Below, one piece after another: positions 53,362 through 62,580 of a DNA stretch of 64,000 bases. The notes below the pieces were generated by a model. It was not told the origin of the DNA and did not search any database. It saw only the letters and a list, made by a program, of their open reading frames with translations. Each line of letters begins with the position of its first letter. Position 1 is the stretch's first letter. Position numbers and translations under genes: made by a program. This stretch comes from Bacteroidota bacterium (GTDB lineage: Bacteria; Bacteroidota; Rhodothermia; Rhodothermales; Bin80): the NCBI GenBank assembly GCA_026708685.1, contig JAPOUL010000113.1, positions 1-64,000 of the forward strand, given 5' to 3'.

Positions 53362-54483
53362 TCAGAAATCGAGAATATTCATCACCCAGGAATCGGAGGG
53401 GATCTCACTAAGATTTTCTTTGAGAAAAACCGCTTCCGGAATCGTAGAAACTTGACCAATCGTGACTCGAAAGCGATTATTGGTGCCAATCAGTGTATCT
53501 ACTGGGATGGCAGGGTAGATCGCACGGTATTGTTCAACGACAGTGAGGGCCCGAGAAGACACATTGAATGATGCAATCACTAGGGTGTAGCCACCTAATT
53601 GACGATCGAGCGTCGGTAATTCTCGACTCGGGGCAGGTACATTAGCAGGAGTTTCAGTAGCAGGTGGATTGGTATCTGATGATGGAGTCTCTGGTGGATC
53701 CTCCACAACAGGATCGGTTTCTGAAGGTTCCTCATCCTGGGAGGCCACAGCCTCACTGGAAGGGGAGATCTCGGATGATGCTTCATCCTGAGATGGCTCT
53801 GCCTCTGTATCAAAAAATTGGCCCAGATTGGAGAAAAATTCTTCGGTTTCGGTAGGGGGAGCCTCCGTCGTGTCTATATCTGACGGTCCAGCATTCTCAA
53901 TCGCCTGATTAGTAAACTCAGTGATTCTTGGAATGAGAAAATAACTTGCAATGATGAGAACGAGTACAGTGGGAATGGCAATCAGGGGCCATGCGGTTCG
54001 TTTTCTGGCAGGAGACGGTCTTTTTGAAGGTGATGAAGCGGGTGGTGGATCTTTAATTTCTACTGGAGTGATCTCCAATGAATGTCCAAAAATGAATTTG
54101 ATCAGATCCGTGTCGGCAGAAAAGGAAAACCCATCATGTGACTTGGAGAATGTTCCCAGTCCATCAATGGCTACGGGCATCTGACCAATCAACTCTTTGG
54201 TCAAAACAGAAATGACTGCCTCTGATTGCTCAGGTGAGACTCCAAGATCTGAAGCAAATTCAGCGACGAAAGACTCATCCACACTCTCAGAGACATCACT
54301 TTCCAGAAGTATATTTCTATTGGGGGGATGAATGCTAAACTTGTCGGGCCCCAATGACTCAGACCTGCTCGGCACTGAAACGACAGTCAGTGTGCCAATT
54401 CCTGGAAGAGAAACGCGAAGATCCTTTTTTAGAATCTTACGAACAGTTGCAACAAAATCCTTAAAAACTCTTTTACTTTCCAC
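53362..54483 (-). CDS. HU-like N-terminal domain, membrane helix and SPOR domain protein
   Basis: A 373-residue protein starting with GTG (54483). Residues 1-140 form an HU/CCDC81-like module, with VSLPGIGTLTVVSVPSRSES and the matching GQMPVAIDGLGTFSKSHDGF. After a basic Pro-rich stretch there is one membrane helix (about 170-188, WPLIAIPTVLVLIIASYFLI). A long acidic Pro/Ser/Glu-rich linker (about 195-290) follows, then a C-terminal SPOR domain (about 298-373: YTLVIASFNVSSRALTVVEQ, FRVTIGQVSTIPEAVFLKEN). SPOR binds denuded peptidoglycan at division sites. This domain combination is typical of Bacteroidota and relatives. Confidence 0.88.
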   Translation of the reverse strand: MESKRVFKDFVATVRKILKKDLRVSLPGIGTLTVVSVPSRSESLGPDKFSIHPPNRNILLESDVSESVDESFVAEFASDLGVSPEQSEAVISVLTKELIGQMPVAIDGLGTFSKSHDGFSFSADTDLIKFIFGHSLEITPVEIKDPPPASSPSKRPSPARKRTAWPLIAIPTVLVLIIASYFLIPRITEFTNQAIENAGPSDIDTTEAPPTETEEFFSNLGQFFDTEAEPSQDEASSEISPSSEAVASQDEEPSETDPVVEDPPETPSSDTNPPATETPANVPAPSRELPTLDRQLGGYTLVIASFNVSSRALTVVEQYRAIYPAIPVDTLIGTNNRFRVTIGQVSTIPEAVFLKENLSEIPSDSWVMNILDF

Positions 54484-55089
54484 CTGTCAAGTCAATTAAA
54501 ATGGGGTTGATGAAAAACACAAACCAGTATTGAGCAAAGATATTTAAGCTGGCAAGAGGTTAACGATCCATTGAAACGATGGTTCATTCTGGTGAAGGAT
54601 GTCCATGACGATCAAAGGTAATCAAATCACTGCAGATCCTATCCATCACGACTCACCAAGCACCAGATCAAAGATGATGTGCCATTGATGATTGTTTGTT
54701 CCATCCATAACGAAGTGATGGGGGGGTATACAAAGTTTGTCAAGATACCGCCAATCATACAGCATCAATTATATCCATGAACCTTTTGCCTACCCTCAAG
54801 AGCAACTCCAGAACATCAATGAAGAGAAATCAGGACCTGATTTCGACGAAAACATGGAGATTTGCAGATGCCTCAGTCTCTTTGTAATCACACACTTAAG
54901 AAGATTCGGTCAAGATGCATTGATTGGGAAATCATTCTGTTCAATGACGGAATTCTATCGGATTGATCAACAATGCAAGAAAAATGTTCAATGCTGTTCA
55001 TCAATCAAATATACGTTTTATGCATTCGGGTTCTGGGAAGAATCTAGTGTTGCACTTTGCACATCATCTCATTTTTAATTTTTCATCGT
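54484..55089. other. Divergent intergenic stretch, 606 bp
   Basis: Lies between the minus-strand HU-SPOR gene and the plus-strand PfkB gene. A plus-strand frame at 54737-55078 has Cys/Phe-rich chance-like composition and I do not accept it. A CATCAATGA-rich segment occurs, but no strong repeat. Confidence 0.4.
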
Positions 55090-56019
55090 ATGAGCATTCT
55101 CATTGCAGGAACCCTTGCATTGGATACCATTGAAACCCCTACAGACAAAGCCGAGCGAATTTTGGGAGGCAGTGCAACGTATATCGCACTTGGTGCCCGC
55201 CCATTGGTAGCATCAATTGGACTAGTTGCAGTTATAGGCAGAGACTTTCCTGATGAGTATCGCCAGATCCTAAAATCCATCAATGTAGATCTCAGCGGTG
55301 TACAGCATGTCAAAGACCAGGACTCGTTTGCATGGGGCTGTCAATACAGAGATAATCTAAATACCAGAGAGACCACCTTTACGCATCTGAATGCACTGGA
55401 ACACTTTCAACCCATCGTACCAGAGCATTTTTCTCAGTGTAAAGTCCTTTGTTTGGGTAATTTAGCACCTCATATTCAAAGTGATACTTTAAGTCAGGTG
55501 AGTGATGCATCATTTGTAGCATGTGACACGATGAATTATTGGATTCGCGAAACGCCTGCGGATTTGAGACGCGTACTTCGAGAAGTGGATTGCCTCGTCA
55601 TTAATGATGAAGAAGCCATCCAGATGACCGATCAAACAAATCTGTTTGCAGCTGCTCATCAGGTCTTAAGGATGGGGCCAAAATCCCTGGTGATCAAGAA
55701 GGGGGAGCATGGTGCAATGTTGTTTGTAGAAGATCACATCTTTATTGTCCCCGGATTCCCTTTGAAAGATGTTCAAGATCCAACGGGTGCTGGAGATGCC
55801 TTTCTTGGTGCTATGGCTGGTAGCCTGTGTAATGAAACCCACATAGGATTGGATGCACTCAAGAGATCGGTCGTGTATGGGGGGACGGTGGCCTCGTTCT
55901 GTGTAGAAGCCATAGGACATGATCAACTCATGGATCTATCCCCATTCACCATTGAACAGCGTGCAGCACAGTTTGGCGGTGTTACTGAGTGGCCTTCACT
56001 GCAACGCCAAACAGAGTGA
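55090..56019 (+). CDS. PfkB family sugar kinase
   Basis: About 309 residues from ATG 55090 (MSILIAGTLALDTIETPTDK); an ATG at 55057 adds an unlikely hydrophobic leader. Typical elements: ERILGGSATYIALGARPLVA, DCLVINDEEAIQMTDQ, LVIKKGEHGAMLFVEDH and the anion-hole signature VQDPTGAGDAFLGAMAGSL with the catalytic Asp. It phosphorylates a small sugar or nucleoside in the cytoplasm; the substrate is unclear. This subtype (start of the sequence, GGSATY) is frequent in Bacteroidota and is annotated only as sugar kinase. Confidence 0.93.
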   Translation: MSILIAGTLALDTIETPTDKAERILGGSATYIALGARPLVASIGLVAVIGRDFPDEYRQILKSINVDLSGVQHVKDQDSFAWGCQYRDNLNTRETTFTHLNALEHFQPIVPEHFSQCKVLCLGNLAPHIQSDTLSQVSDASFVACDTMNYWIRETPADLRRVLREVDCLVINDEEAIQMTDQTNLFAAAHQVLRMGPKSLVIKKGEHGAMLFVEDHIFIVPGFPLKDVQDPTGAGDAFLGAMAGSLCNETHIGLDALKRSVVYGGTVASFCVEAIGHDQLMDLSPFTIEQRAAQFGGVTEWPSLQRQTE

Positions 56020-56124
56020 TCTCTCACTGCTCACACTATGGTTTTAGCAAGAATGCCAGATGCTTTGTGAAATGAATCTTTCAAAATCATCAATGACGAG
56101 TTCAATCATGCTGATGGGGCAAGA

Positions 56125-56490
56125 ATGCACCTGATTCGGCTTGTCAATGCCACCTTTTTCGCCCATCATGGGTGTACTCCCCAAGAACAGCATGTCGGTG
56201 GGCGTTATGAAGTGGATGTTGAGGTCAAGTTTGATTTTGAAGCAGCAGCTCGCACAGATGATCTTCATCTCACGGTGTGCTATGAAGACATTTATGCTAT
56301 TGTCAATACGATCGTTCAGGACCATCAATTTGATTTGATTGAACGGATGGCGTATCTTATAGCCGAACAGGTTTGTGAATTATCTGACAAGATTGATTAC
56401 GCTGAAGTGGTTGTTAGAAAGTGTAATCCACCGATCAGGGGAACTGCTGACTATGCAGAAGTTGTGTACAGAAGTGTCACTCAAAGTTGA
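56125..56490 (+). CDS. folB: Dihydroneopterin aldolase
   Basis: A 121-residue protein of standard FolB length. IRLVNATFFAHHGCTPQEQH has the family's YGYHG-like segment, YEVDVEVKFDFEAAARTDDL follows, with LTVCYEDIYAIVNTIVQDHQ and the catalytic-loop LIERMAYLIAEQVCEL; AEVVVRKCNPPIRGTADYAE closes the fold. It cleaves dihydroneopterin in folate synthesis. It converges on maf; the two genes overlap by 14 bp at their 3' ends. Confidence 0.93.
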   Translation: MHLIRLVNATFFAHHGCTPQEQHVGGRYEVDVEVKFDFEAAARTDDLHLTVCYEDIYAIVNTIVQDHQFDLIERMAYLIAEQVCELSDKIDYAEVVVRKCNPPIRGTADYAEVVYRSVTQS

Positions 56491-57079
56491 CAAGATCGTC
56501 ATAATTCTGCTTCAACAGTACATACAATCTGTGAAGCGGCAACCCCACAACGGTATAATAATCTCCGTTGATGCGTTCAACAAATAAAGCCCCACTGTCA
56601 TCTTGAATTCCATAGGCACCTGCCTTATCCATAGGTAGCCGGGTTTTTATATATCTTGATATTTCGTCATGACTCAGTTTCCCGAACGTCACCTCCGTTG
56701 CTTCAACTGCTGTAACGGATCTATGTGAACAGTGATGTATCAATGCGATTCCAGTGTAGACGGTGTGGGTTGTACCACTCAACTGCTGAAGCATCCTCTC
56801 TGCCTCATCTTCGTCTTTTGGCTTATTGAAAATCTCTCCCTTACAGACGACAAGAGTGTCAGCACCAAGAACCAGTGCATCAGGCTTTTGGGTTGCAATG
56901 GTTGTAGCTTTTTGAAGAGCCAGATACTCAGCCAACTTTTGGGGTGTAGAATGATCATCGGGTGTCTCGTCAATGTTTGCGGGGATGGCCATAAAAGGCA
57001 TGCCTACCTGCTCAAGGAGTTTGCGCCTTCGCGGAGACTGAGATGCGAGAATAAAAAGGGTATTGATCTTCATGAACAA
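56477..57079 (-). CDS. maf: Maf-like nucleotide pyrophosphatase
   Basis: A 200-residue protein, starting at ATG 57079 or the second Met at 57073. FILASQSPRRRKLLEQVGMP is the Maf signature. IPANIDETPDDHSTPQKLAE, DALVLGADTLVVCKGEIFNK and SGTTHTVYTGIALIH follow, with DKAGAYGIQDDSGALFVERI and the VVGLPLHRLY C-terminus. It hydrolyses non-canonical or excess nucleoside triphosphates. Start codons of maf and the ParA-like gene are close and divergent, so the short region between 57080 and 57126 must serve both. Confidence 0.95.
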   Translation of the reverse strand: MFMKINTLFILASQSPRRRKLLEQVGMPFMAIPANIDETPDDHSTPQKLAEYLALQKATTIATQKPDALVLGADTLVVCKGEIFNKPKDEDEAERMLQQLSGTTHTVYTGIALIHHCSHRSVTAVEATEVTFGKLSHDEISRYIKTRLPMDKAGAYGIQDDSGALFVERINGDYYTVVGLPLHRLYVLLKQNYDDLVNFE

Positions 57080-57126
57080 GAAATTTGAAACACAAATTTT
57101 TCAACAGTCCATCACTGGAAAGTCAC

Positions 57127-57897
57127 ATGCGAGTCATTACAGTTTGTAATCACAAAGGTGGTACGGGAAAAACGACCACATCTATGCATCTTGCTGCCGC
57201 CCTGAATCTGGTAGGATACAAAACCCTGGTAATTGATTTGGATCCCCAGGCCTATCTGACCTGCATGATGGATGTTGATATGTCCACCATTGTACACTCA
57301 TCTCTGAATTTGTTTGAACCAGACTCCCATCTTTCTGATCTTGAAATCCTTCATTTGCCATCGTTTGACTTATTGCCATGTACGGATGGACTGATTCAAA
57401 AATCTCAAAAACTGACCCATGTGACGGACATGTTTTTGCTGAAAGAATCGATTCAGGGTCTAATTGGATATGATGCAGTGATTCTGGACACCGCCGCTGC
57501 CATTACTGTGTATGTGTTAAATGCGTTGGTTGCCACAGATATCTTGATGATTCCTGTTACGCCAGAACTCCAGTCCGTACATGGTGCATCACAAACATGG
57601 GATACGGCTAAAGAGATTCGTGAAAAATGGAACCCTGGACTTAAGATTGCTATGTTTCTTCTGACCAATGTACATGGTCGAAAAAAAGTTCATCGCCAGT
57701 ATAGCAAGTACATGCGCAAAAAGTATGGACACCTTGTCATGGATAGTGTCATCCGTACGTGTTCTTCCTTGGCAGTTGCCTGCAAAGATGGACGCACCGT
57801 CTATGAAACCCAGATTCTTTCACGCGGAGCGAGGGATTATGCTTCGGTGGCGGATGAGTTAATCAGACATGTGCTTCCACCCATTACTCGCCGTTAA
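57127..57897 (+). CDS. ParA family ATPase
   Basis: About 256 residues from ATG 57127, preceded by GGAAAG at good spacing; an ATG at 57085 is possible but would add 14 residues before the family start. RVITVCNHKGGTGKTTTSMH is the deviant Walker A of ParA/Soj ATPases, VIDLDPQAYLTCMMD is Walker A', and DAVILDTAAAITVYVLNALV is Walker B, with ILMIPVTPELQSVHGASQTW downstream. It uses ATP-driven dimerisation on DNA for segregation or positioning. No parB was seen next to it, so an orphan positioning role cannot be excluded. Confidence 0.92.
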   Translation: MRVITVCNHKGGTGKTTTSMHLAAALNLVGYKTLVIDLDPQAYLTCMMDVDMSTIVHSSLNLFEPDSHLSDLEILHLPSFDLLPCTDGLIQKSQKLTHVTDMFLLKESIQGLIGYDAVILDTAAAITVYVLNALVATDILMIPVTPELQSVHGASQTWDTAKEIREKWNPGLKIAMFLLTNVHGRKKVHRQYSKYMRKKYGHLVMDSVIRTCSSLAVACKDGRTVYETQILSRGARDYASVADELIRHVLPPITRR

Positions 57898-57910
57898 TAT
57901 CTGATCATTC

Positions 57911-60319
57911 ATGTTTAAGTTTATCTTTCAATTCATTTGGGCTCCTCTCCTTTTGTGGGTATTGCATATGGGGCCGGGTGGAATTGCCCCCATAGGAAAT
58001 CTCATTGATCCTCTGCGAGGGTTGTATCATAATGCACGTATTGCAGAGCATACAGTCTCAGACGCTTCCAATCTAGATGTTTTGGACGATTCAGTGACGA
58101 TTGAACGAGATGAGCGGGGAGTGCCTCATATTTTTGCTTCCAGCGACCGCGATGCGGTCATTGCATTAGGATATGTATCTGCTCAGGATCGTCTCTTTCA
58201 GATGGACTTCATTAGCCGTGTTGCTGCTGGAAGACTCTCAGAAATTTTTGGACCAACATCCATTGCGTCGGATCAATTTCTACGGTCAACTGGAATGCGA
58301 TGGGCATCCTATCAGATTATTGAAGCACTTGCTGAGGAAGAGAGTCTGGACTATGATATCATGAGCTGGTTTGCTGATGGGGCCAATGCGTACATTCACG
58401 ATCTCTCGTATGCAGAGTGGCCGATTGAATTCAAGTTGTTTGATTATGCTCCTGAACCTCGTGAGCCCATTCATACTGTACTGATGGTTCAGTATTTTAA
58501 CTATGATCTTGGATGGGGGACCGATGATCCTGCTTACAGCCTTGCCTATGATCGCTTAGGTGCAGAGGATTACTTACAGCTCTACCCAAGAGAAGCCTCA
58601 CGCTTTGTTCCTATCATTCCTGATCCCAAGCCAATCGATCCGATGGTGCATTCGGATTCTGCCCATGTTTTAGTGGCCTCCTCGGGTGCAATGAAGATGC
58701 TCACGCATATGCATGAAACGCTACGCGATCATGGAATTGAAGGGTACTGGCCATCAAAAGGATCCAACAACTGGGGCGTTTCTGGAAGCAAATCAACGAC
58801 AGGGTCAGTCATCATAGCTGGTGACATGCATCTTGGACTCACTTTACCATCGATTTGGTATGAGGTACACATGGTGACTCCCAAGATGAATACCTATGGA
58901 GTCCTTGCACCGGGTACGCCCATCCCCATTGAAGCCTATAATGATTATGTTGGCTGGGCGTTTACGAATTCACATATTGACGTGATTGATTTTTATCACC
59001 TGCAGCTCAGCGAGGATCAGCACAGCTATCAGTATGATGGGCAATGGCTTCCACTGCAATGGTTGCCCGATACGATTGGAGTCAAGGGACAGGATGCGTT
59101 TGTGGATACCCTGAGGATAAGTCACATGGGCCCTGTTGTTCAGGATTCTGCACACGCAGTCGCTATTCAATGGGTTGCACATCAGAAGAATTACATGATG
59201 TCTGCACTGTGGAATATGAATCATGCCCATAGTGCTGCCGAGCTTGATAGTGCACTGATGAACTGGCATGCCCCCTCACAGAATATTCTCTTTGGAGATG
59301 TCTACGGAAACTTAGGAATCAGGGTAGCCGGTACAGTTCCCATACGTGCCTCTGGAGAGGGGATAGGACTGCTGGATGGTACGACCAGTAGCAGTGCATG
59401 GATAGGAACCATTCCGTTTGAGCATTTACCTCATTCCATTAATCCAGATCAAGGATATTTGGCTTCCACGAACCAGCCTGCATTCTCTACCCCTTATCCG
59501 TATTATCTCAACCAGCACTGGGAGCCCGCCTACAGATCACTGAGAATCAATGAACTCCTTTCCGAGAAAGAGCAGCATAGTTTTGACGATATAATGCGTT
59601 ATCAGAGTGATGTGTATGTTGGACAGTACGATGCGTTTGTACCCTATCTGCAGTCCGTTACTCCGCATACCCCAGGGGGAGAACACGTCAAACAGGTATT
59701 GACCAATTGGGATGGTTATGCAACCGTTGAGTCCAAGGGGACGCTTGCTCTTTATGAGTATCTGAGAGCATTGAAACGCCTTACATGGGACGAACCACTC
59801 TTCAATGGCATTCCCCTCCCCAATGAGGTTGAGTTATCGATATTTCTAGAGCAGGGATCAAAATGGTTTGATCAATACGACACTCCTGAAGTGGAAGATG
59901 CCCACATGATCATGGCACTCGCACTGGATGAAACTGCGCAGGTCCTTCAGAATCAGTATGGAGATGACTGGACATGGGGACGACATCATAAGGTGCTTTT
60001 TCGACATTTAACACAAACTAATGCCTTGGATATTCTGTGGAGAGGACCCTATAGTTACCCCGGCTTTAATCAGACGTTAGGGCCGGCAAGTGGCATGACG
60101 GTCACCTCCAGTGCGAGTTGGAGAGTTGGTGTTGATTTTAGTCAACAGCCACCCGTAGGGACAGGGATATATGCAGGTGGACAAAGCGGTAGTCCCCTGA
60201 GTGAGTATTACGACCTGCAGGTACTTGATTACGTGAATTACCAGACCTATCCTCTTCACAAACCGCGTGAACCCGGAGAGTTAGACTCTACGCTCTCAAC
60301 GCTCACATTACACAAGTAA
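57911..60319 (+). CDS. Penicillin acylase family Ntn-hydrolase
   Basis: An 802-residue secreted or membrane-anchored protein. The N-terminal hydrophobic stretch (about 1-20) precedes the alpha-chain region with VTIERDERGVPHIFASSDRD, ALGYVSAQDRLFQMDFISRV and AAGRLSEIFG. The beta chain would begin at Ser285 in KGSNNWGVSGSKSTTGSVII, where autocleavage exposes the catalytic Ser, followed by AGDMHLGLTLPSIWYEVHM. LASTNQPAFSTPYPYYLNQH and WGRHHKVLFRHL are also typical. The family hydrolyses amides such as penicillins, acyl-homoserine lactones or other N-acyl compounds; the true substrate is unknown. Confidence 0.93.
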   Translation: MFKFIFQFIWAPLLLWVLHMGPGGIAPIGNLIDPLRGLYHNARIAEHTVSDASNLDVLDDSVTIERDERGVPHIFASSDRDAVIALGYVSAQDRLFQMDFISRVAAGRLSEIFGPTSIASDQFLRSTGMRWASYQIIEALAEEESLDYDIMSWFADGANAYIHDLSYAEWPIEFKLFDYAPEPREPIHTVLMVQYFNYDLGWGTDDPAYSLAYDRLGAEDYLQLYPREASRFVPIIPDPKPIDPMVHSDSAHVLVASSGAMKMLTHMHETLRDHGIEGYWPSKGSNNWGVSGSKSTTGSVIIAGDMHLGLTLPSIWYEVHMVTPKMNTYGVLAPGTPIPIEAYNDYVGWAFTNSHIDVIDFYHLQLSEDQHSYQYDGQWLPLQWLPDTIGVKGQDAFVDTLRISHMGPVVQDSAHAVAIQWVAHQKNYMMSALWNMNHAHSAAELDSALMNWHAPSQNILFGDVYGNLGIRVAGTVPIRASGEGIGLLDGTTSSSAWIGTIPFEHLPHSINPDQGYLASTNQPAFSTPYPYYLNQHWEPAYRSLRINELLSEKEQHSFDDIMRYQSDVYVGQYDAFVPYLQSVTPHTPGGEHVKQVLTNWDGYATVESKGTLALYEYLRALKRLTWDEPLFNGIPLPNEVELSIFLEQGSKWFDQYDTPEVEDAHMIMALALDETAQVLQNQYGDDWTWGRHHKVLFRHLTQTNALDILWRGPYSYPGFNQTLGPASGMTVTSSASWRVGVDFSQQPPVGTGIYAGGQSGSPLSEYYDLQVLDYVNYQTYPLHKPREPGELDSTLSTLTLHK

Positions 60320-60500
60320 AATGGATCCCATTCACCAATTATAGTGTCATTATGCTGTTATGGTGCGTCTATATAGGTATCAACGGTCTTCATCAGTAGG
60401 TATGAAATGCACTGACCATCGGTCCAGACAGCTCCATAGCCCTGTCAATCGGGTAATGGATGTGATTGATCTTCCGAGAACTTTGATATAGTGGTTCGTC

Positions 60501-61994
60501 ATGGACAGTGATAGGCAACGCTTCACATCACGGTGGGGAATGCTCCTGACCGTTCTTGGAATGGCAGTGGGAACTGGAAATATCTGGCGGTTCCCTCGTA
60601 TCGCAGCCAACAATAGTGGAGATGATGGTGCTGGGGCATTTTTGATTGCTTGGGTAGTTTTTCTCTTTTTGTGGAGTGTGCCTCTCATTATTGCTGAGTA
60701 TGCTCTGGGGCGAAAGGGAAGGCTGGGGGTGATTGGAACCTTCACCAAACTGGCTGGCAGTCGTTTTTCGTGGATGGGTGCCTTCTGCATTTTTGTAGGT
60801 GCCGCCATTTTATTTTATTATACCGTTGTTGCAGGGTGGTGCTTCTTCTATCTTGGTCGCATGGTTTTTGTCGGGCCTGACCTGACCATGGATGCTGCAC
60901 AGGGTGCATGGGATGGGTTTCAGAGCAGTTACTTTCCAGTGCTCTTTCATGCTGTTGCAATCGGGTTGGGAGCATGGGCAGTCTGGAAAGGGGTAGGACG
61001 GATTGAGCGGGTGAACCGCATTTTAGTCCCGGCCTTACTGGTGATTGTTGTGATTTCACTGGTACGAACCCTCTTTTTAGAGGGGGCGATGGAAGGACTG
61101 GCTTTTCTGTTTACTCCCGATTGGCCCACCCTATTCAATCCCAAAATTTGGTTGGAGGCTCTCACACAAAACGCTTGGGATACGGGTGCAGGATGGGGAC
61201 TGGTGTTAACGTATGCTGCCTATATGCAAAGTAAGCATGGTGTGGTACAGAATGCCTTGATTACGGGTGCAGGCAATAATATGGTGTCCATTATGGCAGC
61301 GATGATTGTTTTTGGAACTGTATTTGCCATTCTTGGACAGGAGATGTCACGTTCAGAAGTTCTTGATGTCATGCGTACGAGTGGACCCGCGGCGACGGGG
61401 CTCACCTTTATTTGGATGCCTCAGCTCTTTGCCAAAATGTCTGCGGGCCCTTTTCTGGCCATTCTCTTTTTCCTTGGACTTTCGTGTGCAGCATTGAGTT
61501 CTCTGATTTCTATGATTGAGATGGTGGTGCGCTCTGTGATTGATTTTGGTGTCCGCCGTTCCCATGCCATCATGGGGGTTTCCATTGCAGTTTTGGTGTT
61601 TGGAATTCCATCCGCAATGAATCTTGGATTTTTTCAGAATCAGGATTTTGTATGGGGGTTGGCATTAATCATCTCTGGAGCATTTATGGCGATCGTTGTG
61701 ATCCGCTTGGGTGTCCGATCATTCAGGGAGCATGAGATTGATGCAAGGAAGGGAGACTGGAGTTGTGGTCGCTCTTGGGATTTGGTCATAAAGTACGGTA
61801 TACCTTTGCTGTCATGTGTATTGTTAGGGTGGTGGTTATGGCTTTCCGTTACGGTGTATTCTCCTGAGACATGGTATCATCCGACGGATCCCTTCAGTTT
61901 GATGACGTGTATCTTGCAGTGGGGAATCGTGATTGCCGCATTGCTGATGTTGAATCGCATGATTTCAGAGAGGATCCAGTCCGTGAATTTATAA
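60501..61994 (+). CDS. Sodium-coupled neurotransmitter-type (SNF/NSS) transporter
   Basis: A 497-residue inner-membrane protein with about 11-12 helices. MLLTVLGMAVGTGNIWRFPR is the signature first helix with the sodium and substrate sites, and AGAFLIAWVVFLFLWSVPLI follows. FYYTVVAGWCFFYLGRMV, LTQNAWDTGAGWGLVLTYAA and FLGLSCAALSSLISMIEMVV (helix 8-type Ser-rich sodium site) agree with the LeuT/NSS family. It imports amino acids or related compounds with sodium. It is separated by 181 bp from the penicillin acylase gene; functional linkage is possible but unproven. Confidence 0.94.
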   Translation: MDSDRQRFTSRWGMLLTVLGMAVGTGNIWRFPRIAANNSGDDGAGAFLIAWVVFLFLWSVPLIIAEYALGRKGRLGVIGTFTKLAGSRFSWMGAFCIFVGAAILFYYTVVAGWCFFYLGRMVFVGPDLTMDAAQGAWDGFQSSYFPVLFHAVAIGLGAWAVWKGVGRIERVNRILVPALLVIVVISLVRTLFLEGAMEGLAFLFTPDWPTLFNPKIWLEALTQNAWDTGAGWGLVLTYAAYMQSKHGVVQNALITGAGNNMVSIMAAMIVFGTVFAILGQEMSRSEVLDVMRTSGPAATGLTFIWMPQLFAKMSAGPFLAILFFLGLSCAALSSLISMIEMVVRSVIDFGVRRSHAIMGVSIAVLVFGIPSAMNLGFFQNQDFVWGLALIISGAFMAIVVIRLGVRSFREHEIDARKGDWSCGRSWDLVIKYGIPLLSCVLLGWWLWLSVTVYSPETWYHPTDPFSLMTCILQWGIVIAALLMLNRMISERIQSVNL

Positions 61995-62007
61995 TCATTT
62001 TATTCCA

Positions 62008-62580
62008 ATGAATTACAGGGTTATTCGTCGGTTATATCTTTCAGTTTTGCTGGTCTTGTGCTTGTTCCCCTCAACGGTGATAGCACAGATGGCCATTGGG
62101 GGAGACTTGCCTGATATGCCGTTGGAGTCTATCAATGGTGGAGGGACTTCTGCCCATGCCCTCATGGGCAATCAAGGTGGTGTTTTTGTTTTCTGGAGTA
62201 ACGACTGTAACTGGACTAGTCAGTATCAAAGCCGGATAGAGTCACTTGATCGTGCGAGAGTCCCTGTGATTCTGGTCAACAGCAATGATGGAACCGTTTT
62301 TCCCAAGGAAGCAGATTCTGGTAAGCGATATAGTGTCGCTTATGTTCGTGATCGTGGGGGAAGACTAGCCAGGGCATTGGGTGCTGAGCGAACCCCTCAT
62401 GTATTTGTTTTTGATTCCCGTAAACAGCTCGTTTATGCGGGAGGCATTGATGATTCCCCTGCGGATGCACAAATCGTTCAGTCTCACTGGTTGCGAGATG
62501 TGATGAGCCAGCTTTCCAGCGGACAGTCGGTCAGCGTACCGTCTACCAAATCTTTCGGCTGCAGAATCAAGCTACCGTGA
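62008..62580 (+). CDS. Exported thioredoxin-fold redoxin
   Basis: A 190-residue protein with a signal peptide (about 1-26, LYLSVLLVLCLFPSTVIAQ). GVFVFWSNDCNWTSQYQSRI is the redoxin active-site region; it has only one Cys (C-N-W-T), as in peroxiredoxin-like proteins of the 'SNxCPxV' group rather than true CxxC thioredoxins. VILVNSNDGTVFP, YSVAYVRDRGGRLARALGAE and RTPHVFVFDSRKQLVYAGGI follow. It probably acts in the periplasm in thiol chemistry. It begins 13 bp after the transporter gene and overlaps the LuxE-like gene by 4 bp. Confidence 0.82.
   Translation: MNYRVIRRLYLSVLLVLCLFPSTVIAQMAIGGDLPDMPLESINGGGTSAHALMGNQGGVFVFWSNDCNWTSQYQSRIESLDRARVPVILVNSNDGTVFPKEADSGKRYSVAYVRDRGGRLARALGAERTPHVFVFDSRKQLVYAGGIDDSPADAQIVQSHWLRDVMSQLSSGQSVSVPSTKSFGCRIKLP

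Noticed and set aside
54737-55078. 113-residue plus-strand frame before the PfkB gene
   Set aside because: Composition is chance-like (many Cys, Phe, Ser), it overlaps the leader of the PfkB gene, and no ribosome-binding site is visible.
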